A stretch of DNA of 64,000 bases from Halomicrobium salinisoli (lineage in GTDB: Archaea > Halobacteriota > Halobacteria > Halobacteriales > Haloarculaceae): NCBI RefSeq assembly GCF_020405185.1, contig NZ_CP084463.1:3162001-3226000 (forward strand). Direction: 5' to 3'. The notes under the pieces were generated by a model. It did not search any database, was not told the DNA's origin, and saw nothing but the letters and a program-made list of their open reading frames with translations. Position numbers and translations under genes: made by a program. Below are positions 58,271 through 64,000 of this stretch, piece after piece; position 1 is the first letter of the stretch, and each line of letters begins with the position of its first letter.

Positions 58271-58960
58271 ATGTCACTGCTGCCCTCCCGGGACCCGGCG
58301 TCACCCGATGCGGATCCGCGGGTGATCCCCGTCGACAGCGACGACGCCGACGAGGTGCTGTCGGCGCTGTCCGCGGAGACGGCCCGGAAGCTGCTCTCGG
58401 AACTCCACGAGGAGCCGGCGCCGCCGGGCGAACTCGCCGACCGGGTCGACACCTCGCTACAGAACGCGAAGTACCACCTGGACAAGCTCGAGGCCGCCGG
58501 AGCCGTGGCAGTAGTCGACACAGCCTATTCCGAGAAAGGGAGGGAGATGGACGTCTACGCGCCGGCGGACCAGCCGCTGGTCATCTGCGCTGGCGACGAA
58601 CAGGAGACGTCCGGCGTGCGCAGCGCGCTGACGAGCCTCCTCGGCGGGATCGGCGTGCTCGCCGTCCTCAGCGTCGCGGTCCAGCAGGTGCTCGGCGAGG
58701 GGGTCGCGTCGCTGCTCGGTCCGGACGTGCGGAGCGGGAGCGCCGGCGGGAGCGAGCCCACCACCAGTTACGCGGCGGACCCGAACAGCCCGTACACCCC
58801 GACGGGAATGACGGCGGACGCCGTCGCCGACGGCGGGAGCACAGCCCAGAGCGCCGGCGAAGCGGCCGTCGCAGCCGGCCTGCCGCCGGGACTGCTCTTC
58901 TTCGCGGGCGGCGCGGTCGTCCTCGCGACGATGGTCGCGCTGTTGTACGCCCGGCAGTGA
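58271..58960 (+). CDS. Membrane-anchored ArsR-like HTH regulator
   Basis: The 229-residue product has an N-terminal winged HTH (ALSAETARKLLSELHEEPAPP, ADRVDTSLQNAKYHLDKLEA, MDVYAPADQPLVICAGDEQE), then a hydrophobic helix (LLGGIGVLAVLSVAVQQVLG), a Gly/Ser-rich spacer of about 65 residues, and a second helix at the C-terminus (LLFFAGGAVVLATMVALLYA). DNA binding from a membrane position suggests sensing of an envelope signal. Divergent candidates upstream: none. Confidence 0.83.
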   Translation: MSLLPSRDPASPDADPRVIPVDSDDADEVLSALSAETARKLLSELHEEPAPPGELADRVDTSLQNAKYHLDKLEAAGAVAVVDTAYSEKGREMDVYAPADQPLVICAGDEQETSGVRSALTSLLGGIGVLAVLSVAVQQVLGEGVASLLGPDVRSGSAGGSEPTTSYAADPNSPYTPTGMTADAVADGGSTAQSAGEAAVAAGLPPGLLFFAGGAVVLATMVALLYARQ

Positions 58961-59053
58961 GAGTGTGTGAAACCTCCTCAGTGAAAGGGCGATTTCAGGG
59001 ACGGGTCCCCGGTCGACCGGGAGTGTGAAACGGTCGTTTGAGTTATCGGCGGG

Positions 59054-59064
59054 TATTTTTATCG
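59054..59064 (+). promoter_or_regulatory. Orphan TATA box
   Basis: GGTATTTTTATC at about 59052-59063 is a strong TATA-like box on the plus strand, followed 10-20 bp later by an ATG (59074) opening only a 10-codon frame. The nearest long gene on the plus strand starts at 59730. It may drive a small RNA across 59075-59150, which includes the palindrome CCGGTGCACCGG (59092-59103). Confidence 0.4.
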
Positions 59065-59153
59065 AAGGGTCGTATGGGTAGACGCGGCGGCCCGGTGCAC
59101 CGGTAACCGCACGCGACCAGACTGGCACTCCCCCCACCGCCTCCGACGCGGAT

Positions 59154-59663
59154 CTACTGGCACACCTCCGACACCGTCGCCCCGTCGGGCCGACGCAGCG
59201 TGACGCGGATCTCTTCCCCCCTGTCGTCCATTTCGGCCTCCGCGTGCGCAGGCGTGTACTGACGCGGATCGGCGTGACTGCCGGGATTGACGAGCAGCGC
59301 GTCGCCGAACTCCGTTATCGCCGGTCGGTGCGAGTGACCGACCACGACCACGTCGGCGTCCTCCTGCCTGGCGAGCATCGACAGCGCAGTCTCCGTGTGC
59401 TCGTGGCCGTGCGCGACGACGAACCGCCGGCCCCGCCACTCGAACGCGGCGACGTCGGGCAGCCGTTCGACCAGCTCGGACGAGTCGTTGTTGCCGTAGA
59501 CGGCCGTGAGCCGCGCGGCGCGGTCGTCGAAGGCGCCGTAGACGGCCGCCGTGGTGAAGTCGCCGGCGTGAACGACCCGCTCGGCGCGGTCGACGGCCTC
59601 CCGCGTGCGGCCCTCCAGGCGCGGATCGTCGGTCCCGTGCGTGTCGGAGACGATGACGAGCAT
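59154..59663 (-). CDS. YfcE-type metallophosphoesterase
   Basis: The 169-residue calcineurin-like phosphoesterase has motifs VSDTHG at the N-terminus, VHAGDF, GNNDSSELV, the VAHGHEHTE block and VVVGHSHRPAI with the dinuclear metal ligands. Such YfcE/MJ0936-type enzymes cleave phosphodiesters. Start ATG at 59663 (MLVIVSDTHGTDDP). A minus-strand TATA CTTATAGCC at about 59682-59690 lies 20-28 bp upstream. Confidence 0.93.
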   Translation of the reverse strand: MLVIVSDTHGTDDPRLEGRTREAVDRAERVVHAGDFTTAAVYGAFDDRAARLTAVYGNNDSSELVERLPDVAAFEWRGRRFVVAHGHEHTETALSMLARQEDADVVVVGHSHRPAITEFGDALLVNPGSHADPRQYTPAHAEAEMDDRGEEIRVTLRRPDGATVSEVCQ

Positions 59664-59681
59664 ACCCCCGCTTGTCGACCC

Positions 59682-59690
59682 GGCTATAAG
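59682..59690 (-). promoter_or_regulatory. TATA-like box of phosphoesterase gene
   Basis: On the minus strand CTTATAGCC lies about 20-28 bp upstream of the ATG at 59663. A plus-strand TATA-like CCCTTAGG at 59697-59704 serves the CDF gene (ATG 59730). The two promoters are back to back in 66 bp. Confidence 0.45.
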
Positions 59691-59729
59691 ACAGAAACCC
59701 TTAGGACCGCCCGGGAGAGCAATCAACGG

Positions 59730-60731
59730 ATGGCTGAGAGCAAGGCGGTCGTCATGGCGGCGCTGGTCGCGAACGGCGCTATCGCGATACTGAAGTTCGG
59801 CGGGTTCCTCCTGACCGGGAGCGCCGCGATGCTGTCGGAGACGTATCACAGCATCTCCGACACCGGGAACCAGGTGTTCCTCCTGATCGGGCTCCGCTTC
59901 AGCGGCCGGGAGCGCGACAGGCGCCACCCCTTCGGCTACGGCAAGGCGGAGTTCTTCTACAGCTTCCTCGTGTCCGTGTTCCTGTTCGGCATCGCGGGCT
60001 GGGAGAGCCTGAAGCACGGCTACAGTCAGCTCACCGCAGGCGGCCACGGCGGCGATCACGCCGGCGAGGCCGTCGAGTTCCTGTGGCTCACGTACACGCC
60101 ACCGGCGTGGCTCGATCCGGTGACGGTGAACTACGTCGTCCTGCTGGGCGCGTTCGGCTTCGAGACCTGGGCGCTGTACAAGGCCCGCGCGGGGATGCTC
60201 GCCCAGATCCGGGAGAACGACTGGTCCGGCTACCGGGAGGCGTTCCGGAAGACCAGCGACGTGACGACGCTGACGGCGCTGACCGAGGACACCATCGCGC
60301 TGGCGGGCATCGTCATCGCGCTGGTCGGGATCACGCTCGAACAGCTGACCGGCAGTCCCTTCTTCGACCGGCTGTCGGCGGTCCTGATCGGGCTCATGCT
60401 GATGGGCTTCGCCCTGGCGCTGGCCTGGGAGAACAAGCGGCTGATCCTCGGCGAGAGCCTCCCGAAGGACGTCGAACGGGAGCTCCGCGATTCGATACTG
60501 TCGTTCGACGGCGTGGTGGACATCGTCGGCTTCCGGACGGTGTACTTCGGCCCGGGCGAGGTGCTCGTCACGGCCGACGTCGCCTTCGATCCGGGCATGG
60601 AGACCGACGAGATCGACGACCTGATCACGTCGATAGAGGCGACCCTGAAGGAGGCCGGACAGGGCGTCGTCAAGGTGTACATCGAGCCGGAGGACGAGCC
60701 GACGACCGGTGCCAAGGAGGCGGCGTCGTAG
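59730..60731 (+). CDS. Cation diffusion facilitator transporter
   Basis: The 333-residue membrane protein of the CDF family has six helices and the metal-site segment AAMLSETYHSISDTGNQVFL (His-x3-Asp) in helix 2, then HPFGYGKAEFFYSFLVSVFL. Helix 5 carries LTALTEDTIALAGIVIALVG. The C-terminal cytoplasmic domain (KDVERELRDSILSFDGVVDI) has the usual ferredoxin-like fold. Substrate is a divalent metal such as zinc, iron or manganese; His-x3-Asp suggests zinc-type. Start ATG at 59730. Confidence 0.93.
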   Translation: MAESKAVVMAALVANGAIAILKFGGFLLTGSAAMLSETYHSISDTGNQVFLLIGLRFSGRERDRRHPFGYGKAEFFYSFLVSVFLFGIAGWESLKHGYSQLTAGGHGGDHAGEAVEFLWLTYTPPAWLDPVTVNYVVLLGAFGFETWALYKARAGMLAQIRENDWSGYREAFRKTSDVTTLTALTEDTIALAGIVIALVGITLEQLTGSPFFDRLSAVLIGLMLMGFALALAWENKRLILGESLPKDVERELRDSILSFDGVVDIVGFRTVYFGPGEVLVTADVAFDPGMETDEIDDLITSIEATLKEAGQGVVKVYIEPEDEPTTGAKEAAS

Positions 60732-60778
60732 CCGCCACGTGCGAACCCTTTTGAGCGATAACGGCCAAACAGTCCCTC

Positions 60779-62953
60779 GTGGCGACGACCGACGACTACA
60801 TGCGGTTTTTCCCCTACGAGGAGCCCTACGACCACCAGCGCGAGGCGATGGGGACGATCCGCGAGGCGCTGGGCGATGAGCGCGACGTGCTCTTCGAGGG
60901 GGCCTGCGGGACGGGCAAGACGCTGGCCTCGCTGGTGCCGGCCCTGGAGTACGCCCGCGAGACGGACAAGACGGTCGTCATCACGACGAACGTCCACCAG
61001 CAGATGCGCCAGTTCGTCGAGGACGCCCGCGCCATCACCGCACAGGAGCGCATCCGCGCCGTCGTCTTCCGCGGCAAGGGCTCGATGTGCCACATCGACG
61101 TCGACTACGAGGAGTGCCAGGCGCTCCGGGACACGACCCGCGACCTCGTCGACAAGGAGCAGGACGTGGCCGACCTCGAGCGCCAGCAGGGCGACCTCCT
61201 CGATCAGGCCCAGGACGGCGACGCGGACGCCGTCGAGGCCCGCAACGCCGTGATGGACGAGCTACGGGACCTGGAGGACGACGTCGCCGAGATCCGCGAG
61301 GAGCAGTCGATCTGCGACTACTACTACCGGAACCTCACGACGGACACGACGGAGTTCTACTCGTGGCTGTTCGACGACGTCCGCCGCCCGGACGACATCT
61401 ACGAGTACGCCCACGAGCGCGACCTCTGTGGCTACGAACTCCTCAAGGAAGGCATCGAGGGCGTCGACCTCGTCGTCTGCAACTACCACCACCTGCTGGA
61501 CCCGACCATCCGCGAGCAGTTCTTCCGCTGGCTCGGCCGGGACCCGGAGGACGTCGTCGCCGTCTTCGACGAGGCCCACAACGTCGAGTCGGCCGCCCGC
61601 GACCACGCTCGGCGGACGCTGACCGAGACCACCCTGGAGAGCGCCGTCGACGAACTGGCCGAGAGCGACGACGCCCGCGCCGACGCCGCGCACAACGTGA
61701 TCGCCACGTTCCTCTCGGCGCTGCGGACCGCCTACGAGGACGCGTTCGAGTTCGGACAGCGAGAGGAAGTCGGCGAGCACTGGGAGGACCTCGCCATCGC
61801 CAACGAGGACGGCCGCGACGACCTGACGCTCGGCTTCCTCCGGGAGTACACGGGCCCGGGCTTCCACGAGGAGCTCGACCAGGCGCTGAAGCTGGGGCGG
61901 GAACTCGACGAGCAGTACGAGGAGGCGTTCAAGAACGGCGAGACCGACACCCGACAGGAGTGCCAGACGCTCCAGGCCGCCCAGTTCGTCTCGGACTGGC
62001 TGGCGGAGAGCGACGACCTGGGACAGTACCCCGTCGTCAGCGTCCGTCGCTCCGACGAGGGCCAGGGAGACGTCTACGGCCGGGCGGAGCTGTACACCTG
62101 TATCCCCTCGAACGTGACCAGCGACCTGTTCGAGGACCTCCACGCGGCCGTGCTGATGAGCGCCACCCTGCGGCCGTTCGACGTGACCGAGGACGTCCTC
62201 GGCCTGGAGGACGCCGAGACGATGGCCTACGGGCCGCAGTTCCCCGAGGAGCGCCGGCGCACCTACGCCGTCGACGGCCCCGCGCTGTTCGCCAGCGAGC
62301 GCGACGACCCGGAGACCCAGGACGTCGTCGCCGGCGTGCTCGAGGACGCCGCCCGGATGACGCCCGGGAACACGCTCGCCTTTTTCCCCAGTTACGCCGA
62401 GGCCGAGCGCTATCACGAGCGCGTGGCCACGGACGCGAGGACGTATCTCGACGAGCCCGGCACGCAGGCCCGTGACCTCCGCCGGGAGTTCGTCGACGAC
62501 GACGACGGCGTCCTGTTCACTTCACTGTGGGGCACCCTCGCCGAGGGCGTCAGCTACGACGGCGACGACGCCCGGACCGTCGTGGTCGTCGGCGTCCCGT
62601 ACCCCCACCTGGACGACCGCATGGACGCGGTCCAGGACGCCTACGCGACCGCCTTCGGCGGGGACGAGGAGGCCGGCTGGCGCTACGCCGTCGAGATTCC
62701 CACGGTGCGCAAAACCCGGCAGGCGCTCGGCCGGGTCGTCCGCTCGCCCGAGGACTTCGGGGCCCGGATCCTGCTGGACAAGCGCTACACCGAGGCCGCC
62801 GGGATGGAGATGCGCGACTACGCCGTGCGGGGGACGTTCCCGCCGGAGGAGCGCAGCGAGATGATCGACGTCGACCCCGAGAAGCTCAAGTTCGCGATGC
62901 TGAACTTCTACCGGGACGTCGACGGCTACGACGGCGAGCCGCCGCGGCCCTGA
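60779..62953 (+). CDS. XPD/Rad3-like DNA helicase
   Basis: The 724-residue SF2 helicase has Walker A GACGTGKTLASLVPA near residue 45, four cysteines (SMCHID, EECQAL, SICDYY, DLCGYE) spaced as the 4Fe-4S domain of XPD, DEAH box AVFDEAHNVESAARDHARRT near residue 263, and C-terminal QALGRVVRSPEDFGARILLD. The family unwinds DNA 5'-3' in repair. Start GTG at 60779. A longer insertion (about residues 120-180) between the first two cysteines and the third is rich in Asp and Glu. Confidence 0.93.
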   Translation: MATTDDYMRFFPYEEPYDHQREAMGTIREALGDERDVLFEGACGTGKTLASLVPALEYARETDKTVVITTNVHQQMRQFVEDARAITAQERIRAVVFRGKGSMCHIDVDYEECQALRDTTRDLVDKEQDVADLERQQGDLLDQAQDGDADAVEARNAVMDELRDLEDDVAEIREEQSICDYYYRNLTTDTTEFYSWLFDDVRRPDDIYEYAHERDLCGYELLKEGIEGVDLVVCNYHHLLDPTIREQFFRWLGRDPEDVVAVFDEAHNVESAARDHARRTLTETTLESAVDELAESDDARADAAHNVIATFLSALRTAYEDAFEFGQREEVGEHWEDLAIANEDGRDDLTLGFLREYTGPGFHEELDQALKLGRELDEQYEEAFKNGETDTRQECQTLQAAQFVSDWLAESDDLGQYPVVSVRRSDEGQGDVYGRAELYTCIPSNVTSDLFEDLHAAVLMSATLRPFDVTEDVLGLEDAETMAYGPQFPEERRRTYAVDGPALFASERDDPETQDVVAGVLEDAARMTPGNTLAFFPSYAEAERYHERVATDARTYLDEPGTQARDLRREFVDDDDGVLFTSLWGTLAEGVSYDGDDARTVVVVGVPYPHLDDRMDAVQDAYATAFGGDEEAGWRYAVEIPTVRKTRQALGRVVRSPEDFGARILLDKRYTEAAGMEMRDYAVRGTFPPEERSEMIDVDPEKLKFAMLNFYRDVDGYDGEPPRP

Positions 62954-63085
62954 GCGGGACGCCAGCGGTGGTCAGCTGTGACGCGTACGTGATTGCGAGT
63001 GATAAGAAGACGGTGACGAGTTCCGGTCTAGCCGGTCCGAAGCTGTGACCAGACTCTTGCGGGCGCTGGCGCAAAGCCCGAACCC

Positions 63086-63751
63086 ATGGCAGTCCTCGCG
63101 GATCTGGTCGTCCCCGGCGACGAGTTCGTCCTCGCGGAGGCGCTGACGTCCGAGTCCGGCGTCCGCGTCGAAATCAAGCGCGTGGTCGCCGGGACCGCCG
63201 ACGTGACGCCGTTTTTCTGGGCGTTCGGCGACCGTCTCGACGACTTCGAGTCCGCGCTGTCGGCCGATTCGGAGGTCCGCGCGGTCGACCCGCTGGAGAC
63301 CACCGACGAGGGCGAGCGGTTCTACCGGGTGAGCTGGGACCGGTCCGCGCCGAGCCTCCTGACGGCCGTCGCCGACGCCGAGGCCACGATTCTGGAGGCC
63401 GTCAACGACGACGACGGCGTGTGGGAGCTGAAGGTCCTCTTCCCGGACCGAGGGGCGCTGTCGGCGTTCCACGACTACTGCCTGGAACACGACTTCGGCA
63501 TCCGGCTCGAACGGGTCTACAGCCCGGAGAACCCAGAGGAGCGCGGCCAGTACGGCGTCACCGACGACCAGCAGGAGGCGCTCGTGGCCGCCTACCACGC
63601 CGGGTACTTCGAGGTCCCCCGGTCGACGACGCTGGCCGACATCGCCGGCGACCTGGGCATCTCACGGAACGCCGCGTCCGCGCGCCTCCGGCGCGGCCAC
63701 CGGAACCTCCTGGCGAGTACTCTCGTCCACGACGAGGGATCGGGGACCTGA
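63086..63751 (+). CDS. Bat-type (HTH_10) transcription regulator
   Basis: The 221-residue protein has the bacterio-opsin activator layout: an N-terminal alpha/beta domain (EFVLAEALTSESGVRVEIKR, VTPFFWAFGDRLDDFESALS) and a C-terminal HTH_10 domain (DDQQEALVAAYHAGYFEVPR, TTLADIAGDLGISRNAASARL). No PAS or GAF domain is present, so the signal is unknown. Start ATG at 63086 (MAVLADLVVPGDEF). Confidence 0.92.
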   Translation: MAVLADLVVPGDEFVLAEALTSESGVRVEIKRVVAGTADVTPFFWAFGDRLDDFESALSADSEVRAVDPLETTDEGERFYRVSWDRSAPSLLTAVADAEATILEAVNDDDGVWELKVLFPDRGALSAFHDYCLEHDFGIRLERVYSPENPEERGQYGVTDDQQEALVAAYHAGYFEVPRSTTLADIAGDLGISRNAASARLRRGHRNLLASTLVHDEGSGT

Positions 63752-63879
63752 TCCGCGAGGACGCCGGTGGGTGACCGATGCCGGTCGATCCGCGGACTGG
63801 GCGCCCGCGGACTGAAAAAGCCGGTAGCATTCCCACACGCCGACCAAGACGCTCGCGAGCCAAAGCCCCCGGGAGAACG

Positions 63880-64000
63880 ATGACCGACGGACACCAATCG
63901 GTAGCGAGCACGGTATCGCCGCCAGACGACCCGACGCTTGAGTACGACCGGGGGGTCGACGAGCCGCTCGTCGACGCCGTCGTCGCGGCGGTGGGGGACG
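63880..64000 (+). CDS. Start of a haloarchaeal protein (HalOD1-like?)
   Basis: The 40 residues present (MTDGHQSVASTVSPPDDPTL, then DRGVDEPLVDAVVAAVGD) begin at ATG 63880 and run off the window. The helix DEPLVDAVVAAV resembles the start of small haloarchaeal signal-output (HalOD1-like) proteins, but too little is visible to assign it. Confidence 0.4.
   Translation, partial: MTDGHQSVASTVSPPDDPTLEYDRGVDEPLVDAVVAAVGD

Overview
The window is GC-rich (roughly two-thirds G+C, apart from two AT-rich islands) and comes from a halophilic archaeon of the class Halobacteria. The evidence is: acidic proteomes with many Asp/Glu tails, a TFB transcription factor, an archaeal MCM helicase carrying an intein, an RPA3/Rpap3 single-strand-binding pair, a Bat-type HTH regulator, a Tat lipoprotein halocyanin, a BHB-type tRNA intron, and leaderless genes with TATA-like boxes about 25-30 bp upstream of the start. 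I cannot fix the genus.

Layout. 1-2712: 3' truncated ileS (minus). 2766-6050: halocyanin, family-4-like uracil-DNA glycosylase, a membrane protein, an HpaI-type aldolase and one copy of a dispersed hairpin element. 6181-16471: an information-processing cluster with HIT protein, two ParA/MinD-like ATPases (one with a degenerate P-loop), TFB, several haloarchaea-type proteins of unknown function joined by 1-4 nt overlaps, and MCM interrupted by a 523-residue LAGLIDADG intein. 16664-24851: membrane and coiled-coil proteins, MFS and EamA transporters, two stand-alone receiver proteins, zinc-ribbon proteins and an FkbM-like methyltransferase. 25062-28551: AT-rich island next to tRNA-Pro, with a truncated PIN toxin, a Schlafen/AlbA_2 protein, and a tightly coupled pair (soluble protein plus multi-pass membrane protein). 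28644-44691: tRNA-Pro, a DASS/TrkA_C permease, a protein with an internally repeated domain, an SF2 helicase, hyuA-hyuB, cupin, S2P protease with CBS domains, HNH nuclease, tRNA-His, and rpa3-rpap3. 44857-53782: a decayed mannose-1-phosphate guanylyltransferase, TRAM protein, CPBP protease, radical SAM protein, FIST sensor plus histidine kinase, DUF373 protein. 53825-56204: intron-containing tRNA-Arg(TCT) followed by a duplicated tRNA 3' end and an AT-rich island with a membrane protein and a PD-(D/E)XK-like protein. 56304-64000: M29 aminopeptidase, membrane-anchored HTH regulator, phosphoesterase, CDF transporter, XPD-like helicase, Bat-type regulator, and the start of a further gene.

How the parts fit. 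The core chromosome here is dominated by replication and repair (MCM, RPA3/Rpap3, UDG, XPD-like helicase, SF2 helicase) and sensory functions. The two islands are both attached to tRNA genes whose 3' ends are partially duplicated, the usual scar of site-specific integration, and carry candidate defence genes. The most unusual signal is not a gene. It is a dispersed intergenic element (four near-complete copies plus remnants) with conserved outer boxes and a 11-12 bp stem whose two arms differ completely between copies yet remain perfectly complementary within each copy.
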